A stretch of 59,250 bases of DNA, taken from Paenibacillus lemnae (lineage in GTDB: Bacteria > Bacillota > Bacilli > Paenibacillales > Paenibacillaceae). The stretch is taken from NCBI RefSeq assembly GCF_012933385.1, contig NZ_JABBPN010000022.1, forward strand, positions 1 through 59,250, in the 5' to 3' direction. Positions 39,371-48,997 of this stretch are shown in pieces. How positions within the stretch are numbered: the first letter of the stretch is position 1; each line of letters starts with the position of its first letter. The position numbers and the translations under genes are program-made. The notes beneath the pieces are model-generated. The model worked only from the letters and a program-made list of their open reading frames with translations. It made no database searches and was not told the origin of the DNA.

Positions 39371-41431
39371 ATGAATCGGTTCATCCGGAATTCTGGTTTT
39401 TATTTGATTTTATTTTTAGTCGTGGTGGGCATCGTACAGTTTGTTACCAACGGTAATGAAGTAGCCGATACCCCTAGGTATGATCAGCTGCGGCAGGAAA
39501 TCAAGGCCGATAACATTGAGGAAGTCACGGCTCAATTTGACGGTTACGCATACCTTGTGACCGGTAAATATAAACAGCCTAAAGGCGAGGAGAAGTTTGA
39601 AGACTTCTCGACGTATATTCCAGCAACAGACGCTGCAATGGAGGAACTGGTCACTGCGAGTGAACAGAACGGCATTGCATTCAGCATTGAGAAGATGGAA
39701 GGCCAAAGCATCTGGCTGACGCTGCTTTCCTCCTTCATTCCGCTCTTGATCATGTTCGCGCTGTTCTTCTTCCTGTTCAATCAGGCTCAAGGCGGCGGCG
39801 GCAAGGTTATGAACTTCGGCAAGAGCAAAGCCCGCCTGTACAACGAAGAGAAGAAGAAAATTACGTTCCAGGACGTGGCAGGTGCGGATGAAGAGAAACA
39901 GGAACTCGTCGAAGTGGTTGACTTCCTGAAAGATCCCCGCAAGTTTAACACGGTAGGTGCACGCATTCCGAAAGGTGTGCTGCTTGTGGGTCCTCCGGGT
40001 ACCGGTAAAACCCTCCTGGCACGTGCAGTAGCCGGTGAGGCTGGCGTACCTTTCTTCAGCATCTCGGGTTCCGACTTCGTGGAAATGTTCGTGGGTGTCG
40101 GTGCTTCCCGTGTCCGGGATTTGTTCGAGAATGCGAAGAAAAATGCACCATGTATTATCTTTATTGATGAGATTGATGCGGTCGGACGTCAGCGCGGCGC
40201 CGGTCTTGGCGGCGGCCATGACGAGCGCGAGCAGACTTTGAACCAGCTTCTCGTTGAAATGGACGGCTTCGGAGCCAACGAAGGTATTATTATCGTCGCA
40301 GCGACCAACCGTCCGGATATTCTGGATCCGGCCCTGCTGCGTCCAGGACGTTTTGACCGTCAGATTACCGTGGACCGTCCGGATGTAAAAGGACGTGAAG
40401 AGGTTCTGAAAGTCCATGCACGCAACAAGCCGCTGACGAAAGACGTCAAGCTGGACGTCATTGCGAAGCGGACAACCGGATTTACCGGGGCGGACCTGGA
40501 AAATCTGTTGAACGAAGCGGCCTTGCTGGCTGCGCGCCGCAATCGTAAGGACATCTCCATGCGTGAGGTGGATGAAGCCATTGACCGCGTCATCGTGGGT
40601 ACGGAGAAACGAAGCCGCGTGATCAGTGACCGTGAGAAGCGCATTGTCGCTTATCATGAGGCAGGTCATACCATTGTGGGATATTTCTTGGAACATGCCG
40701 ATATGGTTCACAAAGTTACGATCATTCCGCGCGGACGTGCGGGCGGATATGTCATTATGCTGCCGAAGGAAGACCGGATGCTGGTTACGAAGCAGGAGCT
40801 TCTGGATCGTGTTACCGGATTGCTCGGCGGGCGTATGGCGGAAGAATTGTTCATCGGTGAGATTGGGACCGGTGCTTACAGCGACTTCCAGCAAGCAACA
40901 AGCATCATTCGCAGCATGGTTGTAGAGTACGGTATGAGTGAGAAGCTCGGCCCGATGCAGTTCGGCACTTCCCAGGGGCAGGTATTCCTGGGCCGGGACA
41001 TCGGTCACGAGCAGAACTATAGTGATCAGATCGCATATCTGATTGATCAGGAGATGCAGCGTTTCATCAGTGAATGTTACGAGAAATGCCGTCAGGTCCT
41101 TACCGATCATGCGAAAGAGGTTCATCTGATCGCGAATACCCTGCTTGAGAAAGAAACGCTGGAACTGGATCAAATCAAGGAATTGATTGAAACAGGCACC
41201 ATTGTTACTGAACCAGGCGAAGAGGGCGGATCATCCGAGAGCGGCGAACCAGTCATTGATAACATTGGAGATGTACGTGTGCGCATTCAAGGCAAAGATG
41301 ATGAAGAGCGTGATCATGCACCGGGAGAAATTCCGAACAATCCGATGGATGACCAGGAACCGGACCGCAAGGATTCCGATGATACCAAGCCTCCAGGCGG
41401 ATCAGACAACGGCGGCACCAAATTAACCTAA
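39371..41431 (+). CDS. ftsH: ATP-dependent zinc metalloprotease FtsH
   Basis: Membrane-bound AAA+ protease that degrades misfolded membrane proteins and regulators such as Spo0E in B. subtilis. The 686-residue product has two membrane helices (about 8-25 and 115-138) around an extracytoplasmic domain. The AAA domain has Walker A GPPGTGKT near residue 207, Walker B IIFIDEID, and the second region of homology ending RPGRFDRQ. The zinc site is HEAGH near residue 426, with the third ligand in a downstream Asp. The last 55 residues are acidic, Pro/Gly-rich and likely disordered. Confidence 0.98.
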   Translation: MNRFIRNSGFYLILFLVVVGIVQFVTNGNEVADTPRYDQLRQEIKADNIEEVTAQFDGYAYLVTGKYKQPKGEEKFEDFSTYIPATDAAMEELVTASEQNGIAFSIEKMEGQSIWLTLLSSFIPLLIMFALFFFLFNQAQGGGGKVMNFGKSKARLYNEEKKKITFQDVAGADEEKQELVEVVDFLKDPRKFNTVGARIPKGVLLVGPPGTGKTLLARAVAGEAGVPFFSISGSDFVEMFVGVGASRVRDLFENAKKNAPCIIFIDEIDAVGRQRGAGLGGGHDEREQTLNQLLVEMDGFGANEGIIIVAATNRPDILDPALLRPGRFDRQITVDRPDVKGREEVLKVHARNKPLTKDVKLDVIAKRTTGFTGADLENLLNEAALLAARRNRKDISMREVDEAIDRVIVGTEKRSRVISDREKRIVAYHEAGHTIVGYFLEHADMVHKVTIIPRGRAGGYVIMLPKEDRMLVTKQELLDRVTGLLGGRMAEELFIGEIGTGAYSDFQQATSIIRSMVVEYGMSEKLGPMQFGTSQGQVFLGRDIGHEQNYSDQIAYLIDQEMQRFISECYEKCRQVLTDHAKEVHLIANTLLEKETLELDQIKELIETGTIVTEPGEEGGSSESGEPVIDNIGDVRVRIQGKDDEERDHAPGEIPNNPMDDQEPDRKDSDDTKPPGGSDNGGTKLT

Positions 41432-41467
41432 AAACAGGCAAAAAGGCCGCTATAAGCATATAAAAAG

Positions 41468-41506
41468 AAAGAACCGGAGAACATCGTTTGTTTTCCGGTT
41501 CTTTTT
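41468..41506 (+). terminator. Intrinsic terminator after ftsH
   Basis: AAAGAACCGGA (41468-41478) pairs with TCCGGTTCTTT (41494-41504), with T-run. Confidence 0.88.
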
Positions 41507-41521
41507 GTGCTTCTTATCACA

Positions 41522-41571
41522 TTGACAGTCCATCGAACCTTGTGTACATTAAGTGTTAACTAACAGGTGTT
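41522..41571 (+). promoter_or_regulatory. Promoter and possible operator of nadABC
   Basis: TTGACA (41522-41527), 17 bases, TACATT (41545-41550). Immediately after it GTGTT is repeated at 41553-41557 and 41567-41571, in GTGTTAAC and AACAGGTGTT. This could be the site of an NAD repressor (NiaR/YrxA in Bacilli); I cannot confirm the motif from memory. Confidence 0.6.
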
Positions 41572-41655
41572 TCTTTTCACAAGGTATTGAAATGCTTGTC
41601 AATAAGTTTACCGCGGCTGAATACGGCCGTAATACATAAAGGGAGAGGGTCGCTT

Positions 41656-42594
41656 GTGGAAGCTTTAGCGCTGGAGCGTAAAGCGGAACAAAACCGGGAA
41701 CTGCGCGAACGTCTGAACCAACTGAAAAAGGAACGTAATGCAATTATTTTAGCTCATTATTATCAGCGGGACGAAATTCAGGAAGTGGCTGACTTTCGGG
41801 GGGATTCCTTTCTGCTGGCTCAAAAGGCCGTACAGACCGATGCCGATGTGATCGTGTTCTGCGGGGTGCATTTTATGGGAGAAAGCGCTAAAATACTGGC
41901 TCCCAATAAAACCGTTCTCATTCCGGATGAGCGTGCAGGGTGTCCCATGGCAGACATGGTCAATGTCGATGGACTGCGAAAATTAAAAGCTCAGCATCCG
42001 AATGCGAAAGTGGTTACTTATATTAACTCATCGGCCGAGATTAAAGCCGAAACCGATATATGCTGTACGTCATCAAATGCAGTAAAAGTTATTCAATCCG
42101 TAGATTCGGATGAAATTATATGGGTGCCTGATAAGAATCTCGGTCATTATGTCCAGCAGCATACGGACAAAAAACTGATCATTTGGGAAGGTTACTGCAA
42201 CACGCATGATATGCTGACCGTCAAAGATGTCATGGAGATGAAAGCGAAATATCCGAATGCCGAGTTCGTGGTACATCCGGAGTGCCGGCCTGAGGTCGTT
42301 GAACTGGGCGATTTTGTGGGCAGCACGACCGCGATTCTGGAGTACTGCAAACAATCTTCGGTTAAGGAATTTATCGTGGGTACAGAAGACGGCACCGGAT
42401 ACCAGCTGCGGGTAGATAGTCCGGATAAAACCTTCCATTTTGCAACAAAGTTTCTGGTATGCCCGAATATGAAAGTAAACAATTTGAAGAAGCTGGTCAA
42501 ATGCCTGGAGACGATGAAGCCCCAGATTTATGTCCCGCCGACCGTCGCTGAGAAGGCCCGCACTTCATTAGAGCGCATGCTGCAGGTAAAATAG
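41656..42594 (+). CDS. nadA: Quinolinate synthase
   Basis: A 4Fe-4S enzyme that condenses iminoaspartate with dihydroxyacetone phosphate to quinolinate. GTG 41656, six bases after GGGAGAGGG, gives 312 residues; the longer open frame from 41587 has no ribosome site and includes the leader. Cluster Cys are visible at about 69 (VFCGVHFMGESAK), 136/137 (CCTSSNAVK) and 269 (VCPNMKVNNL). NAIILAHYYQRDEIQEVAD and HPECRPEVV are family signatures. It begins a nadA-nadB-nadC-coaX cluster that B. subtilis does not have at this position. Confidence 0.95.
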   Translation: MEALALERKAEQNRELRERLNQLKKERNAIILAHYYQRDEIQEVADFRGDSFLLAQKAVQTDADVIVFCGVHFMGESAKILAPNKTVLIPDERAGCPMADMVNVDGLRKLKAQHPNAKVVTYINSSAEIKAETDICCTSSNAVKVIQSVDSDEIIWVPDKNLGHYVQQHTDKKLIIWEGYCNTHDMLTVKDVMEMKAKYPNAEFVVHPECRPEVVELGDFVGSTTAILEYCKQSSVKEFIVGTEDGTGYQLRVDSPDKTFHFATKFLVCPNMKVNNLKKLVKCLETMKPQIYVPPTVAEKARTSLERMLQVK

Positions 42595-42636
42595 CAGGCG
42601 GCGCTACTCTTTTGCTAAAAGACAGGGGAGACCACC

Positions 42637-44253
42637 GTGATACCGCAGTACCTGATTGATATCGACTGGACCCAGCTTCCCGTCGTTTCCACTGATGTCA
42701 TTGTCATCGGTTCCGGAATTGCCGGTTTATATACAGCCATCGATGTGGCTGAGGATCGGCGTGTGCTGCTGATCACCAAAAAAACACTGCTTGAGAGCAA
42801 TACCCGTTATGCACAGGGCGGGATCGCGGCCGTGACGGCAGAAGAGGATTCGCCGCTGTATCACCGTCAAGACACGCTGATGGCGGGTGCAGGATTATGC
42901 TCTTCGTCTGCCGTGGACGTACTTGTGCATGAAGGACCTCGGGGTGTGAGAGAATTAATGCGTTTGGGTACCCTATTTGATGAGGAAGACGGTGTACTTG
43001 CGCTGACGAAAGAAGGAGCCCATAGTCACCGGCGTATTCTTCATGCAAACGGGGATGCCACAGGCCATGAGATTGTCAGAGCGCTTGCTTCGCAAGTGGA
43101 ACAGCATCCTCAGGTTGAGGTATGGGATGATCATTTCGTCATCGATCTAGTGACCTGGAATGAGGAGTGCCTTGGAGCTGTTGTTCAGATGCCGGATGGC
43201 AGCCGCGTGTTTGTACGCGGAGAGGCGACTGTGCTATGCTCAGGCGGAGCAGGACAGCTGTACCGATATACAACCAATCCGGAAGTAGCTACGGCAGATG
43301 GTGTGGCCATGGCTTACCGGGCGGGCGCGGAGATAAGGGATATGGAGTTTATTCAGTTTCATCCGACGGCGCTCAGTTATCCGGGTGCCCCCCGGTTTCT
43401 GATTTCGGAGGCGGTCCGCGGAGAAGGTGCTTATCTGCGCAATATTAAAGGTGAGCGCTTTATGCACCGGTACCATGAGCTTTTGGAGCTCGCACCGCGG
43501 GATATTGTAGCCCGAGCGATTGTCAGTGAGATGGAAGAGACCCGTTCTACGTTTGTCTATCTCGATATAACGCATGAGTCTTCAGATATGATCAAACACC
43601 GCTTTCCGACCATCTACCAAACCTGCATGCAGTTTGGCCTGGACCTGACCAGCGACTGGATTCCGGTATCTCCGGCTGCGCACTACATGATGGGCGGGGT
43701 AAAAACAAATCTGCAGGGAGAGAGCAGTATCTCCCGGCTGTTTGCCAGCGGTGAAGTTTCTTCAACCGGTGTGCATGGCGCGAATCGCCTCGCGAGCAAC
43801 TCGCTGACTGAGGCACTCGTATACGGACGGCGTATCGCAGATAAAATTCGAGAGCTTCCGCCCGTGTCGAAAGCCCAAATGCCGACCGCCTTCAGCTGGG
43901 AACGAAAGGAAGTTCCGTCTCAGGCGATTGTAGAGCGAAGACTGAAGCTGCAAAAAGTTATGGTCCGGTATGCGGGTCTTAGACGCAGCCGAGGTACGCT
44001 CCTTCGCGCGCTGGAGGAACTGAACCGTCAGCTGCCGCTGTTTCAGTCGGTGCTGACCCGTCGGGAGGAGTATGAGTTTGCCAATCTGCTCACGGTCTCC
44101 CTGCTAGTTATTGAGGGAGCTCTTTATCGTGAGGAGAGCCGGGGAGCTCATTACCGGGAAGACTTCCCGCAGCGGGATGATGAAGTATGGCGCAAGCATA
44201 TCGTTCATGTCCGCGATCAAGGGATGACGGAGGAAATTAGTGATGATGTTTAA
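42637..44253 (+). CDS. nadB: L-aspartate oxidase
   Basis: FAD enzyme that oxidises aspartate to iminoaspartate, the substrate of NadA. Start is GTG 42637 behind GGGGAG. The 538-residue protein carries the dinucleotide fold DVIVIGSGIAGLYTAIDVA near residue 21, RYAQGGIAAV, IQFHPTALSYPGAPRFLISE, RDIVARAIVSEM and GEVSSTGVHGANRLASNSL. Its C-terminus overlaps the nadC start. One transcript with nadA is likely. Confidence 0.96.
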   Translation: MIPQYLIDIDWTQLPVVSTDVIVIGSGIAGLYTAIDVAEDRRVLLITKKTLLESNTRYAQGGIAAVTAEEDSPLYHRQDTLMAGAGLCSSSAVDVLVHEGPRGVRELMRLGTLFDEEDGVLALTKEGAHSHRRILHANGDATGHEIVRALASQVEQHPQVEVWDDHFVIDLVTWNEECLGAVVQMPDGSRVFVRGEATVLCSGGAGQLYRYTTNPEVATADGVAMAYRAGAEIRDMEFIQFHPTALSYPGAPRFLISEAVRGEGAYLRNIKGERFMHRYHELLELAPRDIVARAIVSEMEETRSTFVYLDITHESSDMIKHRFPTIYQTCMQFGLDLTSDWIPVSPAAHYMMGGVKTNLQGESSISRLFASGEVSSTGVHGANRLASNSLTEALVYGRRIADKIRELPPVSKAQMPTAFSWERKEVPSQAIVERRLKLQKVMVRYAGLRRSRGTLLRALEELNRQLPLFQSVLTRREEYEFANLLTVSLLVIEGALYREESRGAHYREDFPQRDDEVWRKHIVHVRDQGMTEEISDDV

Positions 44254-45118
44254 TGGATATAATGAAAATCTGGCGGTGGATATCCGGTCCTGGCTTTCAG
44301 AAGATGTCGGGTCCGGAGATATCACCACCTTGTATACGATCCCCCAGGGACACCAATCCAAAGCGGTCATTCACGCGAAGGAAGGCGGAATCGTGGCAGG
44401 TATGCCTGCCGCTGAACTCGTGTTTCAGATCGTGGATGCCGCGCTCTTGTTCAGGCCAATGGTGCAGGACGGAGAGCGGGTAGAAAAAGGAGATATTCTG
44501 GCCGAGGTCGAGGGAAGCACCCACCGGATCTTAACGGGTGAGCGGCTTGCCCTCAATTTGCTGCAGCGTATGTCCGGGATCGCAACCACAACCCGCACGT
44601 ATGTGGATGTCCTTGAAGGCTTGCCGACACGGCTGGTCGATACCCGGAAGACGACGCCGGGCCACCGCATGCTGGAGAAATATGCAGTGACCGTCGGCGG
44701 CGGTGCAAACCACCGGTTTGGACTGTATGACGCTGTTATGATTAAAGACAATCATATCAAGGGAGCGGGGGGCATTACCGAGGCCGTAACCCGTGCTCGG
44801 AAGCAGATTCCTCATACAATGAAAATTGAAGTGGAAACCGAAAATTTTGAACAGGTGCAGGAAGCCATTAAAGCTGGTGCGGACATTATCATGCTGGATA
44901 ACATGAAACCGCAGATGATGGCGGAAGCGGTAGCTATGATTAAATCTCAGGCGCCGCATGTAATCACTGAAGCTTCAGGCAATGTTAACCTGGACACCAT
45001 ACGCGGTATTGCCGAGAGCGGCGTCGATGTTATTTCGGTAGGGCGGCTGACGTATTCATTCAGCAGTCTGGATATCAGCCTGGATCTCAATGCCCAAAAA
45101 GGGAGCGTGGCAGGATGA
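44243..45118 (+). CDS. nadC: Nicotinate-nucleotide diphosphorylase (carboxylating)
   Basis: Converts quinolinate and PRPP to nicotinate mononucleotide and CO2. Three in-frame starts (GTG 44240, ATG 44243, ATG 44246) follow GGAGGA at 44229-44234; ATG 44243 has the best spacing and gives 291 residues. LVDTRKTTPGHRMLEKYAVT and GGGANHRFGLYDAVMIKDNH form the active site. It overlaps nadB by 11 bases at the 5' end and coaX by 4 at the 3' end, so translation of the cluster is coupled. Confidence 0.96.
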   Translation: MMFNGYNENLAVDIRSWLSEDVGSGDITTLYTIPQGHQSKAVIHAKEGGIVAGMPAAELVFQIVDAALLFRPMVQDGERVEKGDILAEVEGSTHRILTGERLALNLLQRMSGIATTTRTYVDVLEGLPTRLVDTRKTTPGHRMLEKYAVTVGGGANHRFGLYDAVMIKDNHIKGAGGITEAVTRARKQIPHTMKIEVETENFEQVQEAIKAGADIIMLDNMKPQMMAEAVAMIKSQAPHVITEASGNVNLDTIRGIAESGVDVISVGRLTYSFSSLDISLDLNAQKGSVAG

Positions 45119-45882
45119 TTCTCGTTGTTGACGTGGGCAACACGAATATCGTGCTGGGTGTCTATAAAGGAAAAGAGCTGCTTCACGATTTCCGGATCAG
45201 CACCTCCCGCCAGTCTACGGTGGATGAATACGGTGTTTTGATCCATAATTTGTTTCAAATGTCCCAGATATCGGTAAACGACATTGAAGGTGTTATCGTT
45301 TCTTCCGTAGTTCCTCCGCTCGTTCGGGTGGTGGAGGAGATGTGCCTGAAATATTTGAAAAGAGATCCGCTAATTGTTGGCCCAGGCATTAAGACCGGTC
45401 TGAATCTGCGGAACGAGAACCCTCGCGAAGTGGGTGCAGACCGAATCGTCAATGCCGTGGCTGCTGTAGAAAAATATGGCGAGGGTCCGCTGATTGTGGT
45501 GGATTTCGGCACTGCGACGACATTCGACTGCATTGATGCCAGCGGCAGCTATCTCGGCGGAGCGATTGTGCCGGGGATCGGCATTGCAGCTGAGGCGCTC
45601 GTTCAGCGGGCTTCCAAGCTTCCCCGTATCGAATTGGAGAAGCCTAAAAAGGCAATCGGACGAAACACGGTGCACGCTATGCAGTCTGGCATTATTTTCG
45701 GATATGCCGGACAGGTAGAAGGCCTGGTGAAGCGCATTAAAGCAGAAATGGGAACAGATACAGTCAAGGTTGTGGCAACCGGCGGTCTGGCCGAGCTGAT
45801 CTCGGGTGAGACTGGCTGCATTGATGAGATTGATCCGCTTTTGACACTGGAAGGCTTAAGAATTATTTATGAACGCAACTAA
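45115..45882 (+). CDS. coaX: Type III pantothenate kinase
   Basis: First step of CoA synthesis: phosphorylates pantothenate. The 255-residue product has the ASKHA fold motifs LVVDVGNTNIVLGVY at the N-terminus, NPREVGADRIVNAVAAVEKY near residue 102, and VVDFGTATTFDCID near 126 with the catalytic Asp. Overlap with nadC links NAD and CoA synthesis in one operon. In B. subtilis coaX follows ftsH directly. Confidence 0.97.
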   Translation: MILVVDVGNTNIVLGVYKGKELLHDFRISTSRQSTVDEYGVLIHNLFQMSQISVNDIEGVIVSSVVPPLVRVVEEMCLKYLKRDPLIVGPGIKTGLNLRNENPREVGADRIVNAVAAVEKYGEGPLIVVDFGTATTFDCIDASGSYLGGAIVPGIGIAAEALVQRASKLPRIELEKPKKAIGRNTVHAMQSGIIFGYAGQVEGLVKRIKAEMGTDTVKVVATGGLAELISGETGCIDEIDPLLTLEGLRIIYERN

Positions 45883-45914
45883 CCATACACACTAGGAACA
45901 AAGGAGGCTGTAAG

Positions 45915-46799
45915 ATGGATAACCACAAAGACCGCATCCTCCGGGGGACGGCAATGAACGGCAAGGTCCGTGCATTTGCTGTGCGCACCACGGATCTGGT
46001 GGAGGAACTGCGGAGCAGACATGACACATTTCCCGTCGTAACAGCCGCTTTGGGACGCACGGTCTCCGCTGCAGCCATGATGGGCGCCATGATGAAAGGG
46101 GAAGAGCGGTTGAGCATTCAGGTCCGTGGTGACGGCCCCATCGGCCTTATCTCGGCCGAAGCCGATGCTCATGGAGGAGTGCGAGGTTATGTGAATAACC
46201 CTCATGTGGAGATGACCAATATCCGGCCCGGCAAGATGAATGTCGCAGCTGCTGTCGGCAGCACGGGCTACATTCACGTTATCAAGGATCTTGGCCTGAA
46301 GGAACCGTATCGGGGGAGTGTGCCGATCATTTCCGGAGAGCTGGCAGAGGACTTTACGTACTATTTTGCCGTATCAGAGCAAACCAATTCTGCAGTAAGC
46401 CTGGGTGTGCTGGTCTCACCTGATTACTCGGTGGCGAATGCAGGAGGCTTTATCATCCAGCTGCTGCCTGGCATTACCGATGATGAGATCAGTGAGATTG
46501 AAAAAGCGATCGGTAACATACCACCGATCACTACACTGCTGGAAGAAGGCCTTGATCTGGAGGACATCCTGAAGCGTCTGCTGCCGGATGTGACGATTCT
46601 GGAAGAGACCGAGGTTCGGTTTTCTTGTGATTGTTCGCAGGAACGGGTGGAACGCGCGCTGATTAGCATGGGTGAAAGTGAACTGCAGCAGATGATTGAT
46701 GAGGACCGCAAGGCAGAGGTAACCTGTCATTTTTGCAATGAAGTTTATACTTTTAACGAGCAGGATCTGAGAGCCGTTTTACAACGGGCCAAATCTTAA
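45915..46799 (+). CDS. hslO: Redox-regulated chaperone Hsp33
   Basis: A holdase activated when its zinc-bound cysteines are oxidised. The 294-residue product has RGTAMNGKVRAFAVRTTDLV at the N-terminus and the C-terminal zinc centre CDC (FSCDCSQERVERAL) with CHFC (EVTCHFCNEVYTF), the CxC...CxxC pattern. GGAGG precedes the ATG. The next gene, a secreted PPIase, starts 20 bases further; both deal with protein folding stress. Confidence 0.97.
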   Translation: MDNHKDRILRGTAMNGKVRAFAVRTTDLVEELRSRHDTFPVVTAALGRTVSAAAMMGAMMKGEERLSIQVRGDGPIGLISAEADAHGGVRGYVNNPHVEMTNIRPGKMNVAAAVGSTGYIHVIKDLGLKEPYRGSVPIISGELAEDFTYYFAVSEQTNSAVSLGVLVSPDYSVANAGGFIIQLLPGITDDEISEIEKAIGNIPPITTLLEEGLDLEDILKRLLPDVTILEETEVRFSCDCSQERVERALISMGESELQQMIDEDRKAEVTCHFCNEVYTFNEQDLRAVLQRAKS

Positions 46800-46819
46800 A
46801 GTATTGGAATGAACAGCCA

Positions 46820-47773
46820 ATGACGAGACAAGAGAAGGCACTTTGGACGACCGTCATGGCCTTGTCAGTGGCACTGCTGTTTTTGGGGAGCTGGATGCTG
46901 TTCTCGGGCGCTTTGTTCAAAGAGCAGAGAGATCCACGCTCAAACGCCGACTCCCCAGCCGTTGCAACGGTGCAGGACAGAGCGATAACGGAAGAAGAAT
47001 GGAATCAGGAACTTAAGAAGAGATACGGCAGTGAAGTGCTGATGACGATGATGAACCGTCAAGTGGTGGATCTGGAGGCACAAAAAGCCGGGATTGAAAT
47101 GACCATGGATGAGGTTGACCTCGAGCTGAAGCGGATGGGGCAGGCATACGGCTCCATGGAGATTTTCCTGCAGGAAATGCAGCAGCAGCTGGGATTGTCA
47201 GAAGATGTGCTGCGGGCGGAAACGGAATACAGGCTGAAACTTGAAAAAATAGCGACGGCAGACATCCAGATCGAAGAGGCTGAAATCGACGATTATTTAG
47301 CCGAACACCCGGATCAGTTCCGTCCCAAGAAACAGCTGGATCTCTCTATCATCAAGGTGGCTGATGAGGCATTGGCGGATGACGTCATGGATCGGCTTGA
47401 GCGCGGTGAGCCGTTTGCTGACCTGGCTTCAGAATTATCGATTGATGAGTACACAAAGGAAAACGGCGGCCGGCTGGGCTTGATTGAAGAAGACGATCCT
47501 TTTCAGCCGGAGGAACTGATGATGGCGGTAAGCGAGCTCAGTAAAGGCGATATCGCAGGTCCAATTGTCCTGGAAGACGGATACATCATCGTCTATGTCA
47601 GAAATATTCTGGTGCCGGAAAAAGAAGATGAGCAGCTTGTTCGTGAAACGGTGCGCAGGCAGATGGCGCTGGAACGCTCCGAGTCGCTGTCGGAACTGGA
47701 GCAGCGGCTGCGGGATAAGTATGCAGCCCGCATTGTAGCCGGTGTACTGGAAACGCCGGGAGCACGCCAATAA
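46820..47773 (+). CDS. Membrane-anchored parvulin-type PPIase (YacD-like)
   Basis: A foldase-like protein. Residues about 8-30 form a signal anchor (LWTTVMALSVALLFLGSWML) without a lipobox. A helical SurA/PrsA-like N-domain follows (RAITEEEWNQELKKRYGSEV), then a divergent parvulin domain (DLSIIKVADEALADDVMDRL, NGGRLGLIEEDD, LEDGYIIVYVRNIL). The 317-residue length and position between hslO and cysK match B. subtilis yacD. The ribosome site is weak, so the start is less certain. It is the second PPIase of this type in the window. Confidence 0.88.
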   Translation: MTRQEKALWTTVMALSVALLFLGSWMLFSGALFKEQRDPRSNADSPAVATVQDRAITEEEWNQELKKRYGSEVLMTMMNRQVVDLEAQKAGIEMTMDEVDLELKRMGQAYGSMEIFLQEMQQQLGLSEDVLRAETEYRLKLEKIATADIQIEEAEIDDYLAEHPDQFRPKKQLDLSIIKVADEALADDVMDRLERGEPFADLASELSIDEYTKENGGRLGLIEEDDPFQPEELMMAVSELSKGDIAGPIVLEDGYIIVYVRNILVPEKEDEQLVRETVRRQMALERSESLSELEQRLRDKYAARIVAGVLETPGARQ

Positions 47774-47823
47774 AGCAAGCCTTTGCAGCGAATGTTTCCC
47801 CGGCTGCCAAGGCTTGCTTTTTT
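47772..47823 (+). terminator. Intrinsic terminator after the YacD-like gene
   Basis: AAGCAAGCCTT/AAGGCTTGCTT with an inner GCAGC/GCTGC stem and a T-run. The 5' arm includes the stop codon. Confidence 0.9.
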
Positions 47824-47869
47824 ATGCTGCACTTTTTTTGATTACATGCTGTGGTCCAGGATTAGCGTA

Positions 47870-47898
47870 TTGACATGGGTCTGTAAGCTTGTTAAGAT
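47870..47898 (+). promoter_or_regulatory. Sigma-A promoter of cysK
   Basis: TTGACA (47870-47875), 17 bases, TAAGAT (47893-47898). The leader to the start is about 120 bases; I saw no S-box or T-box pattern in it. Confidence 0.8.
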
Positions 47899-48027
47899 AG
47901 CAATATAAATCCCAGCGCTTTACTCGGATATTAAAAATGATAAAAGATCAATACAGAAACAGCCAGAATCAACAGATTATTCATAATGAACACGGCAGTT
48001 ATTATTTATAAAGGGAGGCCTTTTAAC

Positions 48028-48966
48028 ATGGCTAAAGTCGTCAACAATGTAACTGAATTGATCGGAGGAACACCGCTGGTTCGCTTGAACCGTCTTGCTC
48101 AAGAGGACAGCGCAGAAATCTACCTGAAGCTGGAGTACCAGAACCCGGGTTCAAGCGTGAAGGACCGGATCGCGGTTAGTATTGTAGAAGAAGCGGAGAA
48201 GGAAGGCAAACTGAATCCTGGCGATACGATTGTAGAAGCGACGAGCGGGAATACCGGTATCGGCCTTGCGATGGTAGCCGCAGCGAAAGGTTATAAGGCT
48301 GTTATCGTAATGCCTGAAACCATGAGCTTGGAGCGCCGCAACCTGCTTCGTGCTTATGGAGCGGAGCTGGTGCTTACTCCAGGATCGGAAGGCATGAACG
48401 GTGCGGTGAAGAAAGCGGATGAACTGGTTCGTGAGAATCCGACCTACTTCATGGCTGAACAGTTCAGAAACCAGGCGAATGTTAAAATTCACCGTGAAAC
48501 AACAGGACCTGAAATCGTGGAAGCGATCGAGTCTGTCGGAGGCTCGCTCGACGCGTTTATTGCAGGGATCGGTACAGGAGGAACGATCTCCGGAGCTGGT
48601 GAAGTACTGAAGCAGGCATTCCCGGATGTGAAGATCTATGCGGTTGAACCAGCAGCTTCGCCAATTCTCGCCGGCGGAAAACCAGGACCTCACAAAATCC
48701 AGGGGATTGGAGCTAACTTCATTCCTGAAATCCTGAACCAAGAGATTTATGACGAAATTATCCATGTCGAGAATGATGATGCATTTGAAACTGCGCGCCG
48801 TGTAGCGAAAGAAGAGGGCGTTCTGGCCGGTATTTCTTCAGGTGCTGCTGTATATGCTGCTCTGAAAGTTGCGAAAGAGCTCGGTAAAGGCAAGCGTGTC
48901 GTTGTGATCATCCCAAGCAACGGCGAACGTTATCTCAGCACACCGCTGTATAATTTTGAAGCTTAA
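48028..48966 (+). CDS. cysK: Cysteine synthase A
   Basis: PLP enzyme that makes cysteine from O-acetylserine and sulfide; in Bacillus it also helps CymR control sulfur genes. The 312-residue product from ATG 48028 (AAGGGAGG ten bases upstream) begins MAKVVNNVTELIGGTPLVRL. The PLP Lys is at about residue 45 in NPGSSVKDRIAVSI. EATSGNTGIGLAMVAAAKGY and GIGTGGTISGAGEVLK bind substrate and phosphate. The open frame upstream to 47986 has no ribosome site. Confidence 0.97.
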   Translation: MAKVVNNVTELIGGTPLVRLNRLAQEDSAEIYLKLEYQNPGSSVKDRIAVSIVEEAEKEGKLNPGDTIVEATSGNTGIGLAMVAAAKGYKAVIVMPETMSLERRNLLRAYGAELVLTPGSEGMNGAVKKADELVRENPTYFMAEQFRNQANVKIHRETTGPEIVEAIESVGGSLDAFIAGIGTGGTISGAGEVLKQAFPDVKIYAVEPAASPILAGGKPGPHKIQGIGANFIPEILNQEIYDEIIHVENDDAFETARRVAKEEGVLAGISSGAAVYAALKVAKELGKGKRVVVIIPSNGERYLSTPLYNFEA

Positions 48967-48997
48967 TTCACTGCGGTGGACATATTAGAATAAGCGG

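Noticed and set aside
39416..41173. A 585-codon open frame on the minus strand across ftsH
   Set aside because: Lies wholly antisense to the well-recognised ftsH, has no family motif and no ribosome site; a shadow of biased codon use.
41587..41655. Longer N-terminus for nadA
   Set aside because: No ribosome site before 41587 and the extra residues do not resemble NadA; GTG 41656 has GGGAGAGGG at the right distance.
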